The position numbers and the translations under genes were made by a program. From contig CALFYS010000046.1 in NCBI GenBank assembly GCA_937952245.1, positions 1-58,380 on the forward strand: a stretch of DNA of 58,380 nucleotides, in the 5' to 3' direction. Each line of letters opens with the position of its first letter. Within the stretch, counting starts at the first letter, position 1. Shown piece after piece: positions 51,484 to 58,380 of this stretch. The notes under the pieces were generated by a model. It saw nothing but the letters and a program-made list of their open reading frames with translations, was not told the origin of the DNA and did no database searches. This stretch comes from an uncultured Alphaproteobacteria bacterium (lineage in GTDB: Bacteria > Pseudomonadota > Alphaproteobacteria > Puniceispirillales > UBA1172).

Positions 51484-52272
51484 ATGACAGATAACGCTAC
51501 AGGCCACGCCTCTAAACATGACCCTGAAGTTACCGCCGCCGATTTCGCCGCTGTCAAAAGACGGGGCATGATTGACGCGTTGGGCGTGCCCGCGTTTTCA
51601 ATTTTCGCCAATATGACAGGGTTTTCCGCCATCGCGCGGGCGGCGGGGTTTGACATCAGTCAAGCGATGGTGACATCGGCCCTTGTCTGGGGGATGCCCG
51701 GGCAAGTGGCCATGGCTTCGCTTCATATGGCGGGGGCATCCGCCATGGTGATTTTCACCGCCGTTGCTTTGGCCAATATGCGGATGCTGTTGATGGTGGT
51801 CTCCGGCATGGATATGACAGGATTGCGCGACCAGCCCATGCCATTCTGGAAAAAAATGGGTTTGATGCAAATGCTTGCCATTACCTCATGGGTGCATATC
51901 GGGCAGGTGGAAGACAAATACACAAAACCGCAGTTACTGCGCTATTTCACCGGTTTCGCATCAATGATTTATATCGCGGGAATATTTGGCACAGGTTTTG
52001 GTTATTATCTTTCCGATTATGTCAGCGATGATGTGTTGCGGGTGATTTTGGCCATCACGCCGATGTATATCCTGATGATGGTGGTGACCGCCCGCCAAAG
52101 CCTTAACCGCTACGCTGGATTATGGGGCGGTGTGCTTTGCCCCCTCAGCTATCCGTTGATCGGTGAATGGGGGATTTTGCTGGGCGGTATTGTTGGCGGC
52201 ACCATGGTGGTGTTGATCGACCAACGGCAAAAGAATAAAGCCCAAAATAAAGAGGGGGCGCATCATGGGTGA
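51484..52272 (+). CDS. azlC: AzlC-family branched-chain amino acid exporter, large subunit
   Basis: This 262-residue membrane protein has the AzlC pattern ALGVPAFSIFANMTGFSAIARAAGFDISQAMV and several helices. With AzlD it exports branched-chain amino acids (and azaleucine) in Bacillus. I chose the ATG at 51484 (MTDNATGHAS) since the longer frame would need a TTG start. It overlaps azlD by eight bases and is divergent from rnd with 151 bases between. The resemblance to the ilv operon product range is context, not proof of substrate. Confidence 0.87.
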   Translation: MTDNATGHASKHDPEVTAADFAAVKRRGMIDALGVPAFSIFANMTGFSAIARAAGFDISQAMVTSALVWGMPGQVAMASLHMAGASAMVIFTAVALANMRMLLMVVSGMDMTGLRDQPMPFWKKMGLMQMLAITSWVHIGQVEDKYTKPQLLRYFTGFASMIYIAGIFGTGFGYYLSDYVSDDVLRVILAITPMYILMMVVTARQSLNRYAGLWGGVLCPLSYPLIGEWGILLGGIVGGTMVVLIDQRQKNKAQNKEGAHHG

Positions 52273-52591
52273 TCTCTATCTCTGGCTTTTGGTGATGCTG
52301 GCTGTTCTGGGGACATTCTCTTGGCGGTTTTTGGGGGTGGTGATCGGCGATCGCATCCCGAAAGACAGCGTTTGGTCGGTTTGGATTAACGCCGTCGCCT
52401 ATGCCATGGTGTCGGGGGTGATGGTTTTGCTTGTGGTCTTTCCTTCAGGGCTTGTGGCCGATATTGGCTTGGGCTGGCGGATTGCGGCCTTGGCGGTGGC
52501 GGTGGTCATCATGCTGTTAAAAGGCAATATGCCGCTCGCCATCAGCGGGGCGGTGGTGGTTTTCCTGATCCGTGAAATCGGTTTGATTTAA
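52265..52591 (+). CDS. azlD: AzlD-family branched-chain amino acid exporter, small subunit
   Basis: This 108-residue protein has four hydrophobic segments and the AzlD pattern LAVLGTFSWRFLGVVIGDRIP. It pairs with the large subunit encoded immediately upstream; the ATG lies inside the azlC gene. The pair needs both parts for export in the described family. Confidence 0.86.
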   Translation: MGDLYLWLLVMLAVLGTFSWRFLGVVIGDRIPKDSVWSVWINAVAYAMVSGVMVLLVVFPSGLVADIGLGWRIAALAVAVVIMLLKGNMPLAISGAVVVFLIREIGLI

Positions 52592-52644
52592 AGAGTTTCC
52601 TCGCCATCCCTCGGCTTCAGAATGGGCTTATTTTCAGCCAAGCC

Positions 52645-52673
52645 TTGTTTTTAAGGAAACCGCCTTATATCAT
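52645..52673 (+). promoter_or_regulatory. Predicted promoter of the DUF985 cupin gene
   Basis: TTGTTT (52645-52650) and TATCAT (52668-52673) are 17 bp apart, about 28 bases upstream of the ATG at 52701. Confidence 0.5.
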
Positions 52674-52700
52674 AAGAGGTGAATAATACGGAATTTGAAT

Positions 52701-53162
52701 ATGAATACCCAAATCGTGTCCCATGACGTTAATCTAAGCGCACAAGTTTTAATTGAAAATTTGGGTTTAAAGCCTCATCCCGAAGGCGGCTGGTACGCCG
52801 AAACATTCAACACCAGCGAAGGTGAAAATCGGGGAACTCTTTCGGTTATTTATTACCTGCTTGAAAAAGGCCAAGCCGCCCATTGGCATCGTGTTCGTGA
52901 CGCCGATGAAGTGTGGTTGTGGCACGCGGGCGCGCCGCTCACCCTCTACACCAAGCCTGATGATGGGGTGGTTACAAAATCGGTCTTGGGGCTTGATGCC
53001 GCCGCCGGTCAACGCCCTCAAGTGATTATTGAAAAAGGCCAATGGCAATCGGCCAGCGCCATCGAAGGTTGGTCATTGGTCTCATGTGTTGTGGCGCCTG
53101 CGTTTGTTTTCGATAAAATGGATTTCGCCCCCCGCGGTTTTGAACCTGGTTTCGGCATTTAA
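52701..53162 (+). CDS. DUF985 cupin-fold protein
   Basis: This 153-residue protein has the DUF985 pattern: LIENLGLKPHPEGGWYAETF, then IYYLLEKGQAAHWHRVRDADEVWLWHAG, QWQSA and LVSCVVAPAFVFDKMDFA. The histidines of AHWHRV and the Glu of DEVW resemble cupin metal ligands. No enzymatic activity is known to me. I chose the ATG at 52701 with GGAA seven bases upstream; the TTG two codons earlier is possible. It has its own promoter and no partner gene. Confidence 0.87.
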   Translation: MNTQIVSHDVNLSAQVLIENLGLKPHPEGGWYAETFNTSEGENRGTLSVIYYLLEKGQAAHWHRVRDADEVWLWHAGAPLTLYTKPDDGVVTKSVLGLDAAAGQRPQVIIEKGQWQSASAIEGWSLVSCVVAPAFVFDKMDFAPRGFEPGFGI

Positions 53163-53174
53163 TTCCCACCCCGA

Positions 53175-53197
53175 AAAATTAAATACAATTTAATTTT
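53175..53197. repeat. AT-only inverted repeat after the DUF985 gene
   Basis: AAAATTAAAT (53175-53184) and ATTTAATTTT (53188-53197) pair around ACA just after the stop. It is AT-only, so terminator activity would be weak. Confidence 0.45.
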
Positions 53198-53234
53198 ACA
53201 TCCCCAATTCATTTTCAACTTGATTCATCTTGAA

Positions 53235-53253
53235 AATGCGAATAGTTCTTATT
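53235..53253. promoter_or_regulatory. Fur-like box upstream of the iron-binding protein gene
   Basis: AATGCGAATAGTTCTTATT matches the classic Fur 19-bp operator pattern (AATGAGAATNATTCTCATT-type, 7-1-7 inverted repeat) at 16 of 19 positions by my comparison. It sits inside a longer inverted repeat, TGAAAAT/ATTTTCA at 53231-53257, 62 bases upstream of the start codon. In alphaproteobacteria Fur, Mur, RirA or Irr may act, and this pattern favours Fur/Mur. Not experimentally known. Confidence 0.6.
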
Positions 53254-53314
53254 TTCACAAAATAGCCATGCCATATCACTGTCAGGATGATCTGAAAAAG
53301 GTAAGGATGAAAAG

Positions 53315-54388
53315 ATGAATTATTCTTGGATCAAGGCTCAATTTTCAAATCCCTTTAAATCGTTGGCCAGCTTTGTTTGCAAACTTATGGTCATCAAAGG
53401 GTTGGTGCTGTCTGTTGTGGCCGTGTCCGCCGCCTCCGCCCAAGAATTGAACATTTATTCCTACCGCCAGCCCAATTTGCTGATGCCATTTTTGGACGCG
53501 TATCAGGCCAAAACAGGGGTTTCGTTTAATGTTGTTCACGCCCCCAAAGGGTTGGTGCAACGCCTGAAATCAGAAGGGGCAGGGTCTCCCGCGGATGTGG
53601 TCTTGACGGTTGATGCTTCGCGGATTGCTGAACTGGCGGCATCTGATTTATTGGCACCGCTGAACTCTGCTGTCATTGAAGGCAAAGTGCCGTCCCATCT
53701 TCGGGCGAATAATGGCACATGGACCGCTTTATCAACCCGCGCCCGGGTGATTGTGACGTCAAAATCTCGCGTTGCCAAAGATGCCATAAGCCGCATCGAA
53801 GACCTTGCCAAACCCGAATGGCAAGGGCGTTTGTGCAGCCGTAAGGGAAGCCATGTCTATAACCGGGCGTTGCTGGCTTCCTTAGTGGTGCATCATGGCG
53901 AAGCCGCCGCTGAAGAATGGGCCAAAGGCTATGTCGCTAATCTGGCGCGCCGCCCGCAAGGCAATGACCGCGCCCAAGCCAAAGCCATCCACGCTGGCGA
54001 ATGTGATATTGCCCTGATGAACACCTATTATTTCGGCAAAATGGCGAATAATGAAAAGAACCCCGAACAAAAAGAATGGGCCAATGGCCTCAGGATTACA
54101 TTCTTCAATCAAGATGATCGTGGCCAGCATATCAACATCACCGGCGGCGGCATTGTCAAAACCTCCAAGCGGCAGGATGAAGCCCGCGCGTTTTTGGAAT
54201 GGTTGGTGAGCGACGAAGCCCAAGCGATTTATGCCAAGATCAATTATGAATATCCCGTGGATTCCACCCAAGCGCCTTCGCCTTCGGTGGCGGCATGGGG
54301 GGCGTTTAAAACCGATACGCTATCTATTGAAAAAATATCAGCGGCCACCCCCATCGCCCAGATGATCATTGATCGCACCGGATGGTGA
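53315..54388 (+). CDS. Periplasmic Fe(3+)-binding protein of an ABC transporter (FbpA/FutA type)
   Basis: This 357-residue solute-binding protein likely captures ferric iron in the periplasm. A signal peptide with a long N-region ends ASA-QE at about 43. LNIYSYRQPNLLMPFLDAYQAKTGVSFNVVHAPKGLVQRL opens the fold and NTYYFGKM holds the paired tyrosines that bind Fe3+ in this family. AKTGVSF, RALLASLVVHHGEAAAEEWAKGYVANLA and the C-terminal EYPV are also typical. An AAGGA ribosome site precedes the ATG. No permease or ATPase gene is adjacent, so it is an orphan in this window. A Fur-like box lies upstream. Confidence 0.88.
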   Translation: MNYSWIKAQFSNPFKSLASFVCKLMVIKGLVLSVVAVSAASAQELNIYSYRQPNLLMPFLDAYQAKTGVSFNVVHAPKGLVQRLKSEGAGSPADVVLTVDASRIAELAASDLLAPLNSAVIEGKVPSHLRANNGTWTALSTRARVIVTSKSRVAKDAISRIEDLAKPEWQGRLCSRKGSHVYNRALLASLVVHHGEAAAEEWAKGYVANLARRPQGNDRAQAKAIHAGECDIALMNTYYFGKMANNEKNPEQKEWANGLRITFFNQDDRGQHINITGGGIVKTSKRQDEARAFLEWLVSDEAQAIYAKINYEYPVDSTQAPSPSVAAWGAFKTDTLSIEKISAATPIAQMIIDRTGW

Positions 54389-54451
54389 TTGATCCGATCA
54401 GGGGTCATGATTTCAGGGGGCTTCACTAAAAGGGTAAAATAACCCATATTG

Positions 54452-54477
54452 AAAGGGCATCAGTTTGATGCCTTTTT
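54452..54477 (+). terminator. Intrinsic terminator of the iron-binding protein gene
   Basis: AAAGGGCATCA (54452-54462) and TGATGCCTTTT (54466-54476) form an 11-bp stem with one G-U pair, a GTT loop and a T-run. It lies 63 bases after the stop. The stem covers the first ATG of the longer EamA frame. Confidence 0.75.
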
Positions 54478-54491
54478 ATTTGAGGTTGCCC

Positions 54492-55442
54492 ATGCCGCCA
54501 GAGCCAATCAACACATCCGTCTCCGCTACGGCATCATGGCAAGATTTTCTCCTGCCTTGGGCGTGTCTTTTGTTTATGGGGGCAACATGGGGGCTGTCGT
54601 TTTCATTAGGCAAGATCGCGGTTGAAGAAGGGATTGGCGCCTTTGGTGTCAGCACGGTTCAGTCGTTGTTATCGGGGCTTATTCTGTTGGCCATCACCCT
54701 TATTCGCGGGAAGAAATTAAAAGAATTATGGCATTATTGGCGGTTTATTTTGCTGATCGCTCTGTTGGGGGCGGCGGTGCCCAGCGTGATTTTTTATACC
54801 GCCGCGCCTTATGTGCAGGCGGGGATTCTGGCGATTACCGTCGCCTTGATCCCGATGATGACTTATGGCGCGTCGATCCCGCTTAAAATTGAAGGGTTTT
54901 CATGGCGGCGGTTTTCCGGCCTGTTGTTTGGGGTGGGCGCGATCATGCTGATTGCCTTGCCTGAAAACAGCCTGCCGGACAAAAGCGCTGTGCCGTGGAT
55001 TTTGCTCGCTTGTATCAGTTCAGTTTGTTACGCCGCTGAAAATATTATTCTGGGGTTTCGGTCGGCGATTAATATTGGGCCTATTCGGCTTTCTATGGGC
55101 ATGAACCTGTTGGCGGGGGTTATTCTTCTGCCAATTGCCGTTGCCAAAGGCCAGTTTTATGTGCCGCAATTTCCTTTTGGGGTGGCTGAATACGCGCTTT
55201 TGGGATTAAGCGTCATTTCGGTTTTTGCCTATACGATGTTTGTCTTTTCTGTCGCAAAATTTGGCGCGGTTTTCGCTTCGCAAACAGGGTATATAGTGAC
55301 TTTAGCAGGGGTGTTTTGGGGCATGGCGATTTTCGGCGAAGAACATTCGATCTGGGTGTGGATGGCGCTGGCCACCATGATCACGGGCTTGGCTTTGGTC
55401 TCGCCTCGGCAATCCACTGAACCATCATCGAACGCGACATGA
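54492..55442 (+). CDS. EamA/DMT-superfamily transporter
   Basis: This 316-residue protein has ten predicted helices in two EamA repeats, with WACLLFMGATWGLSFSLGKIAVEEG near the N-terminus and SVISVFAYTMFVFSVAKFGAVFASQTGYIVTLAGVFWG near the C-terminus. The substrate is unknown. I chose the ATG at 54492 (MPPEPIN) with GAGG upstream, because an earlier ATG (54468) falls inside the preceding gene's terminator stem. Confidence 0.83.
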   Translation: MPPEPINTSVSATASWQDFLLPWACLLFMGATWGLSFSLGKIAVEEGIGAFGVSTVQSLLSGLILLAITLIRGKKLKELWHYWRFILLIALLGAAVPSVIFYTAAPYVQAGILAITVALIPMMTYGASIPLKIEGFSWRRFSGLLFGVGAIMLIALPENSLPDKSAVPWILLACISSVCYAAENIILGFRSAINIGPIRLSMGMNLLAGVILLPIAVAKGQFYVPQFPFGVAEYALLGLSVISVFAYTMFVFSVAKFGAVFASQTGYIVTLAGVFWGMAIFGEEHSIWVWMALATMITGLALVSPRQSTEPSSNAT

Positions 55443-55451
55443 TGGTCTTTT

Positions 55452-57023
55452 ATGGGTGATCAGATGGATAAAACATCAGACCAAGATCAGGGCAACCCGC
55501 CATCAAGAAGCCCTCGACCGAAACGAAAAGGCCGAGCGGCCACCCGCGCGCCAAACGCCCCCCAAACAAAAGGGGTGATGGGTGGGCAATACGCCCCTTT
55601 AGATGATCACACGATGGCGGCGATTGATGATGCCGCCCAAAAGGTTTTAATCGACATTGGTTTTGCCGATGCCCCGCAAGAGGCGATTGATCTGGTGCTG
55701 GAGGGGGGCGGCAGGCTGACGGATCAAGGTCGGCTTTGTATGACCGCGCCTATGATCGCTGAGGCCTTGGCGGATTTGGCGAGACCATTGGTTTTATACG
55801 GGCGGGAAGATGGGCTTGAATTGCATCTTGAAGGGGCACGGGTGCACGCTGGCACGGGCGGGGCCGCGCCGCTAATCTTTGATGATCAGCAGAACCACTA
55901 TCGCCCCACATCATTGCGGGATATTTACGCCGCCGCCCGTCTGGTGGATGGGCTGGACCATATCCATTTCTTTAACCGCCCCATGGTGGCGCGGGATATG
56001 CCTGATGATCACAGCCTTGATCTGAACACGGCCTATGCCTCAATTGCTGGGACAAAAAAGCCAATCGCGACCTCCATTGCCCATCCCGACACGGTGGATG
56101 ATGTGGCCAGAATTCTGGAAATTGTCGCGGGCTCAATGCCAGCGTTTCAGGAAAAACCGTTTCTTTCATTGAATATCAATCATGTCACCCCGCCGTTGCG
56201 ATTGGCGCCTGATGCGGTGCAGGTCATGATCAAAGCGGCGCGATTGGGGATACCGATCCACGCCAACACCTTTGGCCAAGTGGGGGCATCCAGCCCGGTG
56301 GACCCAATGGGGGCTTTGGTGCAAACCGTGGCCGAAACTTTGGGCGGGATGATCATCGCATGGCTGGCCAATCCTTCTGCAAAGGTGATCTTTGGCGCGC
56401 GCCCGATGATCACCGATTTAAGAACAGGGGCGATGAGCGGCGGCGGCGGAGAGCAAGCACGGATTATGGCGGCCACCAGCCAAATGGCACGGTATTATGG
56501 CTTGCCCAATTCCTCCATCGCCGGGGCAACGGACAGCAAAATCCCAGATGCCCAATCGGGGTTTGAAAAATCCATGTCGGTTTTGCTGGCGGCGCAAGCG
56601 GGTTCCAACATGATCACCCAAGCGGCGGGGATGCAGGCGGCGCTCATGGGTTGCGCGTTGGAAAGTTATATTATTGATAATGATATGATCGGCGCGATTT
56701 TGCGCACTTTGGATATGCCGTCATCATTGGATACAGCGCCTGTCTTGGATGCGCTTCGTGATGTGGTTGAAGGCGATGGTCATTTTCTTGGCCATGCGGA
56801 TACATTAGACCGGATGCAATCTGATTATCTCTACCCGAACCTTGCTGACCGTGACAGTATCGAACAATGGCAAGATCACGGCATGACCAGCATTTTGGAT
56901 CGGGCGCGGGCGGATCTCAACAAGCGGTTTGATGGTCGGCGTGATGGCGATGGCTTGATTTTAATTGATGATGATAAAGATGCCGCCATCAGGGCTGAAT
57001 TTGACATCAGGCTTGATCGGTAA
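55452..57023 (+). CDS. Trimethylamine methyltransferase (MttB) family protein, non-pyrrolysine type
   Basis: This 523-residue protein matches the MttB superfamily (COG5598): GRVHAGTGGAAP-like ARVHAGTGGAAPLIFDDQ, NRPMVARDMP, PIATSIAHPDTVDDVARILEIVAG, LSLNINHVTPPLRLAPDAV and GQVGASSPVDPMGALVQTVAETLGG. No in-frame amber codon is present, so it lacks pyrrolysine. Such homologues act on glycine betaine, carnitine or related quaternary amines. A basic, disordered N-tail (about 1-40) precedes the TIM barrel. The start overlaps nothing, but the eamA stop is nine bases upstream. No corrinoid protein or activase gene is adjacent. Confidence 0.85.
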   Translation: MGDQMDKTSDQDQGNPPSRSPRPKRKGRAATRAPNAPQTKGVMGGQYAPLDDHTMAAIDDAAQKVLIDIGFADAPQEAIDLVLEGGGRLTDQGRLCMTAPMIAEALADLARPLVLYGREDGLELHLEGARVHAGTGGAAPLIFDDQQNHYRPTSLRDIYAAARLVDGLDHIHFFNRPMVARDMPDDHSLDLNTAYASIAGTKKPIATSIAHPDTVDDVARILEIVAGSMPAFQEKPFLSLNINHVTPPLRLAPDAVQVMIKAARLGIPIHANTFGQVGASSPVDPMGALVQTVAETLGGMIIAWLANPSAKVIFGARPMITDLRTGAMSGGGGEQARIMAATSQMARYYGLPNSSIAGATDSKIPDAQSGFEKSMSVLLAAQAGSNMITQAAGMQAALMGCALESYIIDNDMIGAILRTLDMPSSLDTAPVLDALRDVVEGDGHFLGHADTLDRMQSDYLYPNLADRDSIEQWQDHGMTSILDRARADLNKRFDGRRDGDGLILIDDDKDAAIRAEFDIRLDR

Positions 57024-57067
57024 GCCTGTTGAATAACCCTGTTCCGTAAGCTTGCTATAGGGTAGCC

Positions 57068-57081
57068 AAAACCGCGGTTTT
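57068..57081. repeat. Perfect palindrome in the mttB-like/DEAD-box gap
   Basis: AAAACCGCGGTTTT is a 14-bp perfect palindrome 45 bases after the mttB-like stop. It could be a weak bidirectional terminator or an operator. It has a T-run of only four. Confidence 0.4.
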
Positions 57082-57152
57082 CAGAATTCAGTTGCCTTTC
57101 GGGGGCGAATAACCCATAACAGCACCAATTCGGCAAGATATAAGCAGTGCCG

Positions 57153-57172
57153 TATATTCGGGACGCCCGAAT
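57153..57172 (+). promoter_or_regulatory. Candidate -10 element and 5' leader hairpin of the DEAD-box gene
   Basis: TATATT at 57153-57158 could be a -10 element. It overlaps the start of a perfect 7-bp hairpin (ATTCGGG at 57156-57162, CCCGAAT at 57166-57172, loop ACG) just upstream of the start codon. No clear -35 is found, so the promoter is tentative. Confidence 0.35.
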
Positions 57173-57196
57173 GATTAATCCCAGAAAGTTTTTAAA

Positions 57197-58380
57197 TTGA
57201 CGTCTTTTTCTGATCTCGGCCTTGCCGCTGAAATTAACCGTGCTATCCGCGATAGTGGTTACACCCAACCCACCCTCATCCAACAACATATGATCCCGCT
57301 CATTAAAGAGGGCAAGGATGTGATTGGCCTGTCGCAAACAGGCACGGGGAAAACCGCGGCCTTTGTTTTGCCGTTTATGGATAAGCTGGCGACCAGCAAA
57401 AAGCGGGCGCGGCGGGGCAGTTGTTCGGTCTTGGTGTTATCACCAACACGGGAGTTGACCAATCAGATCGCCGAAACGGTTCGCCGCTATGGCAAATACG
57501 TGAATTACACTCAAGCGATTATTGTCGGCGGGGTCAGTTATCCGCCGCAAATCAAAGCGCTGCGCCGTGGTGCTGATATTGTGATCGCGACCCCGGGGCG
57601 GGCGCTTGACCATATTGAATCCGGTGAATTGTCTTTGGATGAAGCCACCACCATCATTCTGGATGAAGCCGATCAGATGCTGGATTTCGGGTTTATGCCT
57701 GTGGTCAAAAAGATCATTGATCGCCTGCCGCCGGAACGTCAGTCTGTTCTGCTGTCGGCGACCATGCCGAAAGGCATCAAAAAACTGGCCGAAGACCTGA
57801 TGACCAATCCTGATCTGGTGGAAGCGACGCCGGAATCAAAGCCGGTGGAACGTGTCACCCAAGAGGTGATTTATGTCGAACGCCAGCGCAAAAACATGGC
57901 TTTGCTGGAGATTGTTTCGCGCAAAGAGGTGGATCGCGCCATTGTCTTTACCCGCACTAAATTTGGCGCGGATCGGGTGCAAACCTTCCTTAATAATTAC
58001 GGTATTCTTGCCGTTGCCCTCCATGGCAATAAAAGCCAAGGCCAGCGGCAACGGGCTTTAGGGCAATTCCGCCGCGGTGATGTCAGCGTGCTGGTGGCGA
58101 CTGATATTGCGGGGCGCGGGATTGATATTGATGATGTCTCCCATGTCATTAATGTCGATTTGCCGAATATCCCTGAAAGCTATGTCCACCGCATTGGCCG
58201 TACCGCAAGGGCGGGTCGAGAAGGCGTGGCGATTTCCTTCTGTTCAAAAGCCGAAAAAGCCTATTTGCGGGATATTGAAAAATTAATCGGCATGGATTTG
58301 CCAAAACGCCAAGACCAACCCGGGGCGGTGCCGATCAAACAGTCGGACGCAACACCGGTGAACCCTGATGATCTTGATGA
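57197..58380 (+). CDS. DEAD-box ATP-dependent RNA helicase, 3' end outside window
   Basis: At least 394 residues of a RhlE/DbpA-like helicase are visible. In order: Q-motif region with PTLIQQHMIP, motif I SQTGTGKT, Ia SPTRELTNQI, GG, Ib TPGR, II DEAD, III SAT, motif V TDIAGRGIDI and VI HRIGRTARAGREG. The start appears to be TTG at 57197 (then TSFSDLGL), since the in-frame stop at 57176 excludes ATG upstream and the conserved F-x-x-L motif follows at once. The C-terminal tail is cut by the window edge. It probably remodels RNA in ribosome assembly or mRNA decay. Confidence 0.9.
   Translation, partial: MTSFSDLGLAAEINRAIRDSGYTQPTLIQQHMIPLIKEGKDVIGLSQTGTGKTAAFVLPFMDKLATSKKRARRGSCSVLVLSPTRELTNQIAETVRRYGKYVNYTQAIIVGGVSYPPQIKALRRGADIVIATPGRALDHIESGELSLDEATTIILDEADQMLDFGFMPVVKKIIDRLPPERQSVLLSATMPKGIKKLAEDLMTNPDLVEATPESKPVERVTQEVIYVERQRKNMALLEIVSRKEVDRAIVFTRTKFGADRVQTFLNNYGILAVALHGNKSQGQRQRALGQFRRGDVSVLVATDIAGRGIDIDDVSHVINVDLPNIPESYVHRIGRTARAGREGVAISFCSKAEKAYLRDIEKLIGMDLPKRQDQPGAVPIKQSDATPVNPDDLD

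Noticed and set aside
1..58380. CRISPR array, tRNA, prophage or insertion sequence
   Set aside because: I saw no spaced repeats of array type, no TTC-RA T-arm with a complete cloverleaf, and no transposase, integrase or phage structural gene.

Overview
The window reads as a continuous stretch of chromosomal core genome from a free-living alphaproteobacterium of roughly 50% GC. The main evidence is a circularly permuted, two-piece tmRNA gene next to an alphaproteobacterial-type SspB, a thyA-folA / hflKC / degP neighbourhood, an ilvB-ilvH-ilvC operon, and a heptose-containing LPS pathway. An MttB-family methyltransferase and DMT/AzlCD-type exporters would fit a marine heterotroph such as the SAR116 clade, but that placement is inference. 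I see no prophage, insertion sequence, CRISPR array, rRNA or tRNA.

Layout. 1-7.4 kb: end of msrA, rpmJ, glycolate oxidase glcDEF, then on the minus strand class I fumarase, sspB and the permuted ssrA. 7.4-19.5 kb: thyA-folA, mrp (minus), hflK-hflC, degP-like protease, serB (minus), miaA, ilvB-ilvH-ilvC. 19.6-28 kb: the rod-shape operon mreB-mreC-mreD-mrdA-rodA with rpoN coupled to its 3' end, then an SbmA/BacA-like transporter. 28-33.3 kb: glmU-hldE (minus), divergent from glmS, followed by a GNAT gene broken by an in-frame stop. 33.4-39 kb: lptD and three glycosyltransferases. 39-44.4 kb: a minus-strand operon cysQ-like / Sua5 / FAD oxidase / DUF924, then a SRAP protein and an AlkA-type glycosylase. 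44.4-47.3 kb: cytochrome b561, cytochrome c', LysE and EamA exporters. 47.3-51.4 kb: minus-strand rnd-lptC-lptA-lptB-ptsN. 51.4-58.4 kb: azlCD, a DUF985 cupin, an orphan iron-binding protein behind a Fur-like box, a second EamA exporter, an MttB-family protein and a DEAD-box helicase cut by the window edge.

How the genes work together. Envelope biogenesis dominates: UDP-GlcNAc supply (glmS, glmU), ADP-heptose synthesis (hldE), core glycosyl transfer, LPS transport (lptB, lptA, lptC, lptD) and the elongasome (mreBCD, PBP2, RodA). Protein quality control is the second theme: tmRNA tagging with SspB, HflKC, DegP and MsrA. Central metabolism contributes glycolate oxidation, fumarase, branched-chain amino acid synthesis and thymidylate/folate metabolism.

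The most interesting points are: rpoN moved from its usual lptB-ptsN neighbourhood into the rod operon; a charged insertion of about 45 residues in PBP2; a tmRNA with an unusual T-loop and a short tag; tandem 11-bp repeats between the divergent glmU and glmS; a Fur-like operator on an orphan iron-binding protein; and a GNAT gene of lower GC split by one stop codon. I found no clearly new multi-gene system; most of the window is well-understood core genome.
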